Source: Bradyrhizobium stylosanthis | GTDB taxonomy: Bacteria > Pseudomonadota > Alphaproteobacteria > Rhizobiales > Xanthobacteraceae | DNA length: 64,000 nt | Assembly (NCBI RefSeq): GCF_001641335.1 | Contig: NZ_LVEM01000002.1 | Coordinates: 971,663-1,035,662, forward strand | Reading direction: 5' to 3' | Part shown: piece by piece, positions 56,148 to 63,782 of the stretch | Layout: the number at the start of each line of letters is the position of its first letter | How positions within the stretch are numbered: the first letter of the stretch is position 1 | The notes under the pieces: generated by a model | What the model was told of the DNA's origin: nothing | The model's input: only the letters and a program-made list of their open reading frames with translations | Databases searched by the model: none | Translations under genes and position numbers: made by a program

Positions 56148-57710
56148 TCACTTGTCGAGCCATGCGTCCTTGAAGCCGTCATTGACCCCGATCCCCGTGG
56201 TGATCAGGTTCTTGACCTTGCAGCGCGTGATGGTCGGGAATTGCAGCTCGAGCATCCAGGCCACCGGCACGTCCTCGACCAGGATCTTCTGCGCCTTCTC
56301 GTAGATCTCCTTGCGCTTGGAGTCGGGCGTGGCAACCGCGCCGTCGGCGAAGAGCTTGTCGATCTCGGGGTTGGAGTAACCCTCGACATTGTTGAACACC
56401 TGGCCCTTGGCGATGTTGCTGGAGATGTAGTTGCGGCCGACGCCGAGCGCGGGATCGCCGTACTGGTAGAGATAGGTGAAGGCGATGTCGTAATCCCAAT
56501 CGCCGATCTTCTGGTTGCCGCCGGCAACGTCGGTGGCGATGGTCTCGATGTTCATGCCGACGTCCTGAAGGTTCTGCTTCACCGCTTCACCCCAGCGCTG
56601 CCAGGTCTCGCCATAGGCGAGCGGCAGCAGGCGGATCTTCTCGCCCTTGTAGCCGGCTTCCTTCAGCAGTGCCTTGGCCTTGGCCGGATCGTACGGATAC
56701 TTCTTCACGTCGTCGGTGTAATACTTGATGGTCGAGGCGGACGGGCCGGTCGCAACCTTGCCGAGCCCGTTCCAGATCACGTCCTTGGCGAAATCGCGGT
56801 CGATCGCGTACATGACCGCCTGACGCACGCGCTTGTCGGCGAGCGGACCCTGGCGGTTGTTCAGCCACAGCCAGGACAGCGGCGAGAAGAACTCCCAGCC
56901 GGCGCCGGTGACGCAGGTGTCCTTCAGCTTCGACAGCCGCGGGACGTCGAAATTCTCGACCGAGCCGCCGGGCAGCACGTCGACCTTTCCGGTCTCATAC
57001 GCCACCGAGCGCGCGGCGGCGTCGGGGATGATCTGCCAGTAGATCTCGTCGATATAGGGCTTGCCCTTCTCGTAATAGTTCGGGTTCTTGACCAGGCGGA
57101 TGAAAGAGCCCTTCTGCCATTCCTTGAACATGAAGGGGCCGGTGCCCACGGGCGCGTTGTTGTAAGGATTGGTCTTCCAGTCGGTGCCCTCGTAGAGATG
57201 CTTCGGCACGATCGGCATCGAGCCGACCTCGAAGATGCCGAGGAACGGGCCGAACGGCTGCTTCAGCGTGAACACCACCGTGGTGTCGTCCGGCGCCTCG
57301 ACCTTGTCGACCTGTGCCAGGTTGGTGCGGGCGCGGGCGTGGGTCTGCTTCAACATCTCCATCGAGAACAGCACGTCCGCGGCGGTGAAGGGCTTGCCGT
57401 CATGCCAGGTGACGCCCTTCCTGAGCTTGAAGGTGTAGGTCTTGGCATCCTCGCTGACGGTCCAGCTCTCCGCGAGCTCCGGAAGCGGCTCGAGCTTGGG
57501 GCTGTAGCGCAACAGGCCCTCGAAGATGTTGCCCGACACCATCTGGGTCGGACCGTTCTGGATCATCGCGAGCATCAGGCCGGGCGGCTCGGGCTGGATC
57601 ACCGCGTTGATCACGCCCCCCGTTTTCGGCTCTTGCGCAAGAGCCGGTTCAAGAACCGGGGCCGCGAGCCCGCAAGCCAGGAGGAGACCAAGCAACACTC
57701 TTTTCGGCAT
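56148..57710 (-). CDS. ABC importer solute-binding protein (family 5)
   Basis: A 520-residue periplasmic binding protein of the oligopeptide/dipeptide class. The signal peptide ends PALAQEP. The mature part shows the SBP_bac_5 pattern: VSGNIFEGLLRYSPKLEPLPELAESWTVSEDAKTYTFKLRKGVTWHDGKPFTAADVLFSMEMLKQ, GTGPFMFKEWQKGSFIRLVKNPNYYEKGKPYIDEIY, and VRQAVMYAIDRDFAKDVIW. It supplies the DppBC/DF complex downstream. The ligand, a peptide or other small molecule, is unknown. First gene of the minus-strand unit, divergent from a TetR regulator. Confidence 0.95.
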   Translation of the reverse strand: MPKRVLLGLLLACGLAAPVLEPALAQEPKTGGVINAVIQPEPPGLMLAMIQNGPTQMVSGNIFEGLLRYSPKLEPLPELAESWTVSEDAKTYTFKLRKGVTWHDGKPFTAADVLFSMEMLKQTHARARTNLAQVDKVEAPDDTTVVFTLKQPFGPFLGIFEVGSMPIVPKHLYEGTDWKTNPYNNAPVGTGPFMFKEWQKGSFIRLVKNPNYYEKGKPYIDEIYWQIIPDAAARSVAYETGKVDVLPGGSVENFDVPRLSKLKDTCVTGAGWEFFSPLSWLWLNNRQGPLADKRVRQAVMYAIDRDFAKDVIWNGLGKVATGPSASTIKYYTDDVKKYPYDPAKAKALLKEAGYKGEKIRLLPLAYGETWQRWGEAVKQNLQDVGMNIETIATDVAGGNQKIGDWDYDIAFTYLYQYGDPALGVGRNYISSNIAKGQVFNNVEGYSNPEIDKLFADGAVATPDSKRKEIYEKAQKILVEDVPVAWMLELQFPTITRCKVKNLITTGIGVNDGFKDAWLDK

Positions 57711-57899
57711 GTCGTATCTTTCTCAAGCGTGACCAGCCGTGCACGCATCGCGCGTCATGGCGCGCGAAGCGACGGTCGGCCCATCCCAGTCCCCATCCGA
57801 TATCGAGGCTCACATAGTCCCGTTCGGCGCCGCAAGATGAAAGTCTCGACAGTGTTCGCACAAAAAATGTACAGCGCGTCTTGTTTTCACTTGATTCAT

Positions 57900-57914
57900 T
57901 CCCGTGACACGGGA
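57900..57914. promoter_or_regulatory. Perfect palindrome upstream of the TetR gene
   Basis: TCCCGTGACACGGGA has perfect 7-bp arms around one central base. It lies 13 bases before the TetR ATG, where it would overlap the ribosome-binding site region, and is a likely operator for the TetR protein. Confidence 0.6.
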
Positions 57915-57926
57915 GACAAGTCCGCC

Positions 57927-58565
57927 ATGGACAATGCCACGCGCTCCGAACGGTCCCGCAACGCTGCGCTCGAAGCGGCTATCGCCATCATTGCGCGCGA
58001 TGGGCCTGGCCGGCTGACGCTCGATGCGATCGCGCGCGAGAGCGGCCTCAGCAAGGGCGGGGTGATGCACCAGTTCCGAACCAAGGAAGCGGTGCTGAAG
58101 GCCTTGCTCGAGCGGCAGATGGCGCATTTCGAGGAATTCTCGACCCGCTACATGGCGAAGGTGAGCGAATCCTCCGCGAGTCCCAATCTGGCGACGCAGC
58201 TCGCGACCATCAGGGAAGCGGCGACCTCGCCGAATTCCGCCGCGCTGGCGCTGGTTGCGGCCATGGTGGAGAATCCCCGCCTGATGGCGTTGCCGCGCGA
58301 GCGTGAGATGGAGCGGATGGCGGCGATCAGGGAGGAGGCCGCCGATCCCGATCTTGCCATGCTGCGCTGGGCCGGAGCGATGGGGCTGCTGCTGAGCGCG
58401 TTGTTCGGCATGTCGCCGCTCGGCAAGGAAGAGCACCAGCGGCTGTTCGCGCGCCTGCTCGACGACGGACAGTGGAGCGGCCTCGAACAGCCGGCCGGAA
58501 AGCGTGCCGCCAAATCCTCCGTGCCATCGGCGACGAAGGCCGCGGGCCCGCGCAAACGCGCCTGA
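57927..58565 (+). CDS. TetR-family transcriptional regulator
   Basis: A 212-residue regulator. The N-terminal TetR helix-turn-helix is clear: ERSRNAALEAAIAIIARDGPGRLTLDAIARESGLSKGGVMHQFRTKEAVLKALLERQ (about residues 8-65). The C-terminal ligand domain is all-helical, resembling the TetR_C_37-like group. It starts at ATG 57927; a very long open frame upstream is spurious. It diverges from the ABC importer genes, which it probably represses. A perfect palindrome lies just before it. Confidence 0.92.
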   Translation: MDNATRSERSRNAALEAAIAIIARDGPGRLTLDAIARESGLSKGGVMHQFRTKEAVLKALLERQMAHFEEFSTRYMAKVSESSASPNLATQLATIREAATSPNSAALALVAAMVENPRLMALPREREMERMAAIREEAADPDLAMLRWAGAMGLLLSALFGMSPLGKEEHQRLFARLLDDGQWSGLEQPAGKRAAKSSVPSATKAAGPRKRA

Positions 58566-58642
58566 TGCATCGTCAACAGTCCTCCCGTTAACTGCCCAAA
58601 ACCGCGCCTGCGGCCAAATGCACCAACCCGTGAATTTTGAAC

Positions 58643-58671
58643 TTTACAAACCGCCCAGTCGGTTTTATAAA
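58643..58671 (+). promoter_or_regulatory. Promoter with a palindromic operator filling the spacer
   Basis: TTTACA (-35, 58643-58648) and TATAAA (-10, 58666-58671) are 17 bp apart. The palindrome AAACCG-CCCAGT-CGGTTT (58648-58665) fills the spacer and shares one base with the -35 box. This is the classic layout of a TetR-repressed promoter. It drives the lipoprotein gene at 58834, about 160 bases downstream. Confidence 0.72.
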
Positions 58672-58833
58672 CGGAAACACTGAGACGGCCCACTGGCATC
58701 CGAAAAGGCCCCGGACGATGCCTCGGGCCGGCACTGGTGAGCGCCGCAGCCGCGTCTGGTCCCAACCGCGGCTGCGGTCGTCACCGCAATCCCAAGGATC
58801 GGCGCAGCCGGCAAGCCGCAAGAGGAGTCTGGA

Positions 58834-59496
58834 ATGGATCGCTCGATCGCCCTGCGCGGTCTGGCAACGATGGCGCTTTGCCTGGCCTCGGCCGGCTGCG
58901 CGACCGTGGCGCCGGTGCCCTACTCGGAGATGGCGTCGTCGGCCTACATGGCCCCGGACAAGTCGGACGCCTCCGGCCGCGTGCCCTACCGCTACTCCAC
59001 GCCGGTCGATTGGCGCACGTATAATAAAGTGATCCTCGATCCCGTCGTGGTCTATCGCGGCAGGGATCACCAGTTCGGCGACATGTCCGACAAGGACAAG
59101 GCGACGCTCGCCGCCTACATGCAGAACTGTTTCGCCGATCGGCTGCGCAGCCGCTTCGCCCTGGTGCGCGAACGCGGGCCAAACACGCTCCGCATCCGGC
59201 TGACGCTGACCGGCGCGGTCACCAACACGCCGGTGCTCGGCACGCTGTCCCGCTTCGACATGGCCGGCGCGGTCTACAACGGCGTGCAGGCGGCGCGCGG
59301 CGGCGAGGGGATGATGACCGGCTCGGTCATCTACGGCGTCGAGATCTTCGACGCTTCGACCTCTCGCCTGGTCTCGGCCTACGTCACCAAGCAATACCCC
59401 GGCGCCTACGACATCAAGGCCAGCGTCGGTGCCCTCGCGGCTGCCACCGCCGGCCTCGACAAGGGCGCCGATGCGCTGATGGCGCAACTGAACTGA
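58834..59496 (+). CDS. DUF3313-like lipoprotein
   Basis: A 220-residue lipoprotein: signal peptide with the lipobox LASAGC (Cys22). The mature domain resembles DUF3313, with VPYRYSTPVDWRTYNKVILDPVVVYRG, LAAYMQNCFADRLRSRFALV and SVIYGVEIFDASTSRLVSAYV, a mix of strands and helices. Family function is not known; members are usually outer-membrane attached. It lies downstream of the promoter with the spacer palindrome and 28 bases before the DUF2147 gene, so the two may form one unit. Confidence 0.85.
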   Translation: MDRSIALRGLATMALCLASAGCATVAPVPYSEMASSAYMAPDKSDASGRVPYRYSTPVDWRTYNKVILDPVVVYRGRDHQFGDMSDKDKATLAAYMQNCFADRLRSRFALVRERGPNTLRIRLTLTGAVTNTPVLGTLSRFDMAGAVYNGVQAARGGEGMMTGSVIYGVEIFDASTSRLVSAYVTKQYPGAYDIKASVGALAAATAGLDKGADALMAQLN

Positions 59497-59524
59497 CGCG
59501 ACCCCCTCAACGAAAGGCATGCAG

Positions 59525-60094
59525 ATGAACCTTCTCCTTCGCTTCGTGCTGCGCGTCGCGATCACCGTCGCGATGATGATCATCGGCGGCCGCGCGGGTG
59601 CCGCCCCGCCGCCCGATCCAAGCGGCACGTGGCTTGTCGAGGACGGCCGCACCCGCATCCGGCTCGAACGCTGCGGCCCGTCGCGCGACCGCATCTGCGG
59701 CTTCATCGTCTGGATGAAGGAGCCGGCCGACAAGCGCGGCCAGCCCTATCGCGACAAGGAAAACCCTGATGCGGACAAGCGCGCCCGCACGCTGCTCGGC
59801 CACCAGCTCATCATGGGCCTGCAGGCTACGCCCGAGGGCCGGTTTGCCGGCGACATCTACAATGCCGAAGACGGCAAGTTCTACTCGGTGTCGCTTTGGC
59901 GCGAATCCGGCGATCGCCTGAAGCTGAAGGGATGCCTCATCAAATTCCTGTGCCAGACCCAGACCTGGCAGCAGACGCTCGACGTGCTGCCCGGCCAGCT
60001 TGTCGGCCTGACCGGCGATCTCAACGGTCCGCGCGCTGACAAGGAGTGGGCGGCAGTGCCGGCTCCGAAGCCGATCCCAGTGAAGGGGAAGTAG
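59525..60094 (+). CDS. DUF2147-family exported protein
   Basis: A 189-residue protein with a signal peptide (about residues 1-27, cleavage near GRAGAAPP). The mature domain fits DUF2147: SGTWLVEDGRTRIRLERCG, CGFIVWMKEP, LLGHQLIMGLQATPEGRFAGDIYNAEDGKFYSVSLWRESGDRLKLKGC. The family is calycin-like, periplasmic and of unknown function. Two ATG codons lie six bases apart; the second has AAAGG seven bases ahead. Follows the lipoprotein gene. Confidence 0.87.
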   Translation: MNLLLRFVLRVAITVAMMIIGGRAGAAPPPDPSGTWLVEDGRTRIRLERCGPSRDRICGFIVWMKEPADKRGQPYRDKENPDADKRARTLLGHQLIMGLQATPEGRFAGDIYNAEDGKFYSVSLWRESGDRLKLKGCLIKFLCQTQTWQQTLDVLPGQLVGLTGDLNGPRADKEWAAVPAPKPIPVKGK

Positions 60095-60097
60095 CCG

Positions 60098-60409
60098 TCA
60101 GGAGGTCCGCAGCGCCCGTCGCAATTCGTCGAGTGCGTCGGCGAGCTGCTCGCGATGGGCGATATCGTCCTTGGGCAGCGCGGCCACACTGCTGGCGAGC
60201 TCCCTGAGGATGCCGGCCAGCAGCCCGAAGTTGATGTGCAGATGCACCGACTTGCGTTCGTCGGCTGCGCCCGGATGCTGTAGCACGAGCGCAACGCCGC
60301 TGCCGTCGAGCCGCGCCTCGAAGCGGGATGAATGCTCGAAGGTGCCGACATAGAACTTGTCGGGGTATTCGAGCGCAACCTCTGCCTTGTCGGGAACGGG
60401 CCTGGACAT
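60098..60409 (-). CDS. Hypothetical protein divergent from the Irr-like gene
   Basis: A 103-residue soluble protein with no signal peptide. It contains strand-rich N-terminal half (VALEYPDKFYVGTFEHSSRFEARLDGSGVALVLQHPG) and a helical C-terminal half (GLLAGILRELASSVAALPKDDIAHREQLADALDELRRAL). I recognise no family. It is divergent from the Irr-like gene with a perfect FixK box midway between the two starts, so it may be induced at low oxygen. Starts at ATG 60409. Confidence 0.65.
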   Translation of the reverse strand: MSRPVPDKAEVALEYPDKFYVGTFEHSSRFEARLDGSGVALVLQHPGAADERKSVHLHINFGLLAGILRELASSVAALPKDDIAHREQLADALDELRRALRTS

Positions 60410-60493
60410 GTGAGCCTCATCGATGCCGGCACAGTCTGGCCGGGAATAAACCGGTCCGCCTTGCGATAGGTCAGAGGCGGGGTGGCGCCAAAT

Positions 60494-60507
60494 TTGATCC
60501 GGATCAA
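60494..60507. promoter_or_regulatory. FixK/FNR-type box in the Irr-like divergent region
   Basis: TTGATCCGGATCAA is a perfect palindrome, identical to the core at 40573-40586. Its centre is about 90 bp from both divergent starts (60409 and 60590), so it could activate both genes. Confidence 0.85.
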
Positions 60508-60589
60508 AGCCAGCCCGCCGCTTCTGCGATCCAATAGCAACTGGGATCGCGTGTTGCGCGTCCCGGTTCTTGCAGACGTGAGACGATCG

Positions 60590-61069
60590 ATGGACATGCA
60601 CGCCACGGCTATTCCTGCCGGCAACGACGGCGGACCTGAAATCGCCGGACCGGAGGTGGACGAGGGGATGCAGCAATGCCTGCAATTGCTCGTCGATGCC
60701 GGCCTGCGGCCAACCCGCCAGCGCCTGGCGCTCGGCCGGTTGCTGTTCCTGCGCGGCCACCGTCATGTCACCGCGGAAATCCTCTATGAGGAGGCGATGG
60801 CGGCGAACAACTATCTGTCCCTCGCGACCGTCTACAACACGCTGAACCAGTTCACGGAAGCCGGCCTGCTGCGCCGGATCGCGGCCGACGGCATCAAGTC
60901 GTTCTTCGACACCGACACGTCGGTGCATCCGCACTTCTATCTCGAAGGCGAGGACGTGCTGGTGGACGTCGCCGACGGACTGACCTTCAACAGGATGCCC
61001 GAGGCACTCCCCGGCCACGAGATCGCGCGGCTCGACGTCATCGTCCATCTTCGCCGGAAGCGCGTGTAG
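60590..61069 (+). CDS. irr: Fur-family regulator, Irr-like
   Basis: A 159-residue regulator most like Irr, the rhizobial iron/haem response repressor. Matching stretches are LLVDAGLRPTRQRLALGRLLFLRGHRHVTAEILYEEAMAANNYLSLATVYNTLNQFTEAGLLRRI (about residues 30-95) and MPEALPGHEIARLDVIVHLRRKR. The N-terminal haem-binding Gly-Cys-Pro motif of the best studied Irr is absent, and the histidine cluster is VHPHFYLEGE rather than three consecutive His, so its haem sensing may differ. It is probably an Irr paralogue. A FixK box upstream suggests oxygen control. Confidence 0.88.
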   Translation: MDMHATAIPAGNDGGPEIAGPEVDEGMQQCLQLLVDAGLRPTRQRLALGRLLFLRGHRHVTAEILYEEAMAANNYLSLATVYNTLNQFTEAGLLRRIAADGIKSFFDTDTSVHPHFYLEGEDVLVDVADGLTFNRMPEALPGHEIARLDVIVHLRRKRV

Positions 61070-61090
61070 CGTAGCTTCTGAGCGCGCGCC

Positions 61091-62641
61091 TCACCGCAAT
61101 CCGGCGCGCCGGAATCCCTCCAGATAGTGCTCGCGATCGGCGTCGCTGGCCCAGGGCAGCTGCGTTGCGATCCAGTGCAGCGAGATGCCCGGCTGGGTGC
61201 GGCGGAGCTCGCCGAGCGCCATCTCCGCAAGCGCGCCGTCGCCGGTCATGCCGGCCGAGACGGCGAGAACACGGTAGGCGCCCGTGAGGTCGCCGCGATG
61301 GCGGATCGCCTCGCGGGCGAGTGCAATGGCCTCGTCATATTGCCGCTCGGTGAAGCGCGCATAGCCGGCGATGCCGTAATAAATTCCCAGCGACGGATCG
61401 CGCGGCGAGAGCCGGATCGCCCTCTGCGCCGCCGCAAACGATTCTTTCGGCCGCCCGGCATAAGACAGCACCAGCGCGCAATAGCCCTGTGCCAGCGAGA
61501 AGTTCGGATTGAGCGCCAGGGCCTGCTCGAACTCGGACAACGCATCCGCAAGCCTGCGGGTCGAGAAGTAGACGCTGCCGAGCGCGGCATGTGCCCAGGC
61601 ATCCTCATGGTCGCAGCGCACCGCGGCGAGCGCGGCGGCTTCCGCGGCCGGAGCGGCGGCGGCAAGCTCGGTCCAGCCGAGATGCACGCCGAACATGTGG
61701 TTTACGGCCAGCACCGAGAGCGCCTGGCCGTAATTCGGATCGATCGCGATCGCGCGCTCGAGCAGCGCTTTCGCAATCTCGTGGTCCTGCCGGGTCACGC
61801 GCCAGTAATGCGACAGCGCGCGCATCAGCAGGTCCCAGGCATCGAGGCTCGCCGGCGGCTTGCGATGGCTGCGGAAATTTTCCGCGGCGTGGATCTGCGG
61901 CTCGATCGCCGCGGCGATCGCGTTGGTGATCTCGTCCTGCACGGCGAAGACGTCGACGAGGTCGCGGTCGTAACGCTCGGCCCAGAGATGGCTGCCCGTG
62001 GTGGCGTCGTTGAGCTGCGCCGTGATCCGCACGCGGTTGTCCGCCTTGCGCACGCTGCCTTCGACGATGTAGCGGACGCCGAGCTCCTCGGCGATCTGCC
62101 TGATGTGGACCGGCCGGCCCTTGTAGGTGAAGGACGAGTTGCGGGCGATCACCATGAACCAGCGCTGTCGCGACAGCGCGGTGAGGATGTCCTCGCTGAT
62201 GCCGTCGCCGAAATAGTCCTGAGCGGGATCGCCGCTCATGTTCTCGAAGGCGAGCACCGCGATCGCCGGCCGGTCCGCCGCCGCGCGCGGCCGCACCGTG
62301 GCGGGCTCGGCGGGAACAGGCGCGGCTGCCGCCTCTTCCCGGACGTCGGCGACGAAGCGGAAGCCCTTGCGCGGGATCGTCTTGATCAGCCGCTGGGTCG
62401 CGCCGTCGTCGCCGAGCGCCTTGCGCGCGGCGTTGATCCGGCTGTTCAGGGCGGAATCCGAGACGATGCGGTCGCTCCAGATCTGGCTGATCAGGTCATC
62501 CTTGCTGACCACACGGGCGCGTTGCGCGACGAGGTAAAGCAGGAGATCGAACACCTGCGGCTGCAACGGCACGGCTACTCCGGCGCAGGTCAGTTCGCGC
62601 AAGTCGGCGTCGAGGACGTTGTTTTCAAAGGAAAATCGCAC
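61091..62641 (-). CDS. CadC-like winged-helix regulator with TPR domain
   Basis: A 516-residue protein. The N-terminal OmpR-type winged helix (about residues 8-100) reads LQPQVFDLLLYLVAQRARVVSKDDLISQIWSDRIVSDSALNSRINAARKALGDDG and TIPRKGFRFVADV. An adenylate-cyclase-associated beta domain (AIAVLAFENMSGDPAQDYFGDGISEDILTALSRQRWFMVIARNSSFTYKGRP, about residues 125-240) is followed by TPR repeats to the end (ALNPNFSLAQGYCALVLSYAGRPKESFAAAQRAIRL). Such rhizobial proteins are one-component regulators of unknown signal. No transmembrane helix, unlike CadC. Divergent from the MddA-like gene. Confidence 0.9.
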   Translation of the reverse strand: MRFSFENNVLDADLRELTCAGVAVPLQPQVFDLLLYLVAQRARVVSKDDLISQIWSDRIVSDSALNSRINAARKALGDDGATQRLIKTIPRKGFRFVADVREEAAAAPVPAEPATVRPRAAADRPAIAVLAFENMSGDPAQDYFGDGISEDILTALSRQRWFMVIARNSSFTYKGRPVHIRQIAEELGVRYIVEGSVRKADNRVRITAQLNDATTGSHLWAERYDRDLVDVFAVQDEITNAIAAAIEPQIHAAENFRSHRKPPASLDAWDLLMRALSHYWRVTRQDHEIAKALLERAIAIDPNYGQALSVLAVNHMFGVHLGWTELAAAAPAAEAAALAAVRCDHEDAWAHAALGSVYFSTRRLADALSEFEQALALNPNFSLAQGYCALVLSYAGRPKESFAAAQRAIRLSPRDPSLGIYYGIAGYARFTERQYDEAIALAREAIRHRGDLTGAYRVLAVSAGMTGDGALAEMALGELRRTQPGISLHWIATQLPWASDADREHYLEGFRRAGLR

Positions 62642-62648
62642 GTTTCTG

Positions 62649-62690
62649 TCGTCTCAAGCAAAAATCAAAGTCGTCTCAGGCGAAAATCAA
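62649..62690. promoter_or_regulatory. Tandem direct repeats between CadC-like and MddA-like genes
   Basis: TCGTCTCAAGCAAAAATCAA (62649-62668) and TCGTCTCAGGCGAAAATCAA (62671-62690) match at 18 of 20 bases with a 22-bp period, about two helical turns. OmpR-type winged helices bind direct repeats of this kind. Confidence 0.7.
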
Positions 62691-62774
62691 CCGTCCGCAA
62701 AAGTCTGGGGCCGTTCGATCCGGCATGGTGAGAAGACCAAACAGTGCCGATGCCTCGGCACAACGGAGCGTTCT

Positions 62775-63563
62775 ATGACCCAAATTGATCACCAGGTTCA
62801 TTCCATCGGCCCGGAGGTTGCGGGCTCTCGCATTTTCAAGTTCATCGCCTTTCTGTACGGAATTGCGGCATATCTCGTCTTTTTCGTCACCATTCTCTAC
62901 GCTATCGGCTTCGTGATGGGGCTGATGGTGCCGAAGACCATCGACACCGGGGCCGAAGCGCCCGTCGTTCGCGCACTCGTCATCAATCTGCTGCTGATGT
63001 CGCTGTTCGCGGTTCAACACAGTGTGATGGCGCGGCAGCAATTCAAGGCGTGGTGGACGCAGTACGTCCCCAGGCCGGTCGAGCGCTCGACCTATGTGTT
63101 GTTCGCGAGCCTCTCATTGCTGCTCCTGTTCTGGCAGTGGCGTCCGCTGCCGGCGGTCGTATGGGAGGTCGAGAACCCGGACTTTGCCGTGACGCTGGTC
63201 ACGCTGTCCTTCGCGGGCTGGGTGCTGGTGTTCACCTCGACCTTCATCATCAATCATTTCGAGTTGTTCGGCTTGAACCAGGTGACCAATCACCTCGTCG
63301 GCAAGGAAACGTCGCCGCCGCGCTTCAAGACGCCGCTGCTCTACAAGTTCGTGCGTCATCCGATCTATCTCGGCTTCATCGTCGCGTTCTGGGCGGCGCC
63401 AGTCATGACGGTGGGACATCTGCTGTTCGCGGCCGTGACCACGCTCTACATCTTCGTCGGCATCGCACTGGAGGAGCGCGACCTCGTCGATCTCTTCGGC
63501 GACGATTACCGGCAGTACAAACAACGGGTGTCGATGCTTATTCCCTGGCGCCGATCGGTATAG
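62775..63563 (+). CDS. mddA: Methanethiol S-methyltransferase-like (MddA) membrane protein
   Basis: A 262-residue integral membrane methyltransferase with about six helices, in the isoprenylcysteine-carboxyl-methyltransferase/NnrU-like fold. The C-terminal signature is KFVRHPIYLGFIVAFWAAP then ALEERDLVDLFGDDYRQYKQRVSMLIPW, the SAM-binding pattern of MddA. MddA methylates methanethiol to dimethyl sulfide. The NnrU and steroid-reductase-like relatives share the fold, so the substrate is an inference. The ATG at 62775 follows GGAG. The direct repeats upstream and the divergent CadC-like gene suggest regulation. Confidence 0.85.
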   Translation: MTQIDHQVHSIGPEVAGSRIFKFIAFLYGIAAYLVFFVTILYAIGFVMGLMVPKTIDTGAEAPVVRALVINLLLMSLFAVQHSVMARQQFKAWWTQYVPRPVERSTYVLFASLSLLLLFWQWRPLPAVVWEVENPDFAVTLVTLSFAGWVLVFTSTFIINHFELFGLNQVTNHLVGKETSPPRFKTPLLYKFVRHPIYLGFIVAFWAAPVMTVGHLLFAAVTTLYIFVGIALEERDLVDLFGDDYRQYKQRVSMLIPWRRSV

Positions 63564-63682
63564 CCGCAGCGTCGTTCCGCCGCGTCCCCCGAAAGGAGGA
63601 CGCAGGACGGCGCGGAGCCGGGTAACGCAGGCCTTGTAACCCAAGCCTCGCAGCCGTGCGTCCCCTCAACGTCCCCGGGGCG

Positions 63683-63757
63683 ATTCCCCCTCACCCCGAC
63701 GCCTCTCCCTGCCTCCGTTTTCACCGAATTTCGTGTGAACAGGAGCGGGGAGAGGAT
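63683..63757. repeat. Partial family B-like repeat
   Basis: CCCCCTCACCCCGACGCCTCTCCC then GCGGGGAGAGG match the ends of family B copies but the centre is different and short. It lies between the MddA-like and GFA-like genes. Confidence 0.55.
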
Positions 63758-63782
63758 CCCCCTTCATCAACGGAGACCACCA

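Noticed and set aside
55974..57926. A long open frame leading into the TetR gene
   Set aside because: It crosses a repeat and runs antisense to the binding-protein gene. The TetR homology begins only near 57927, where a start codon with a ribosome-binding stretch exists.
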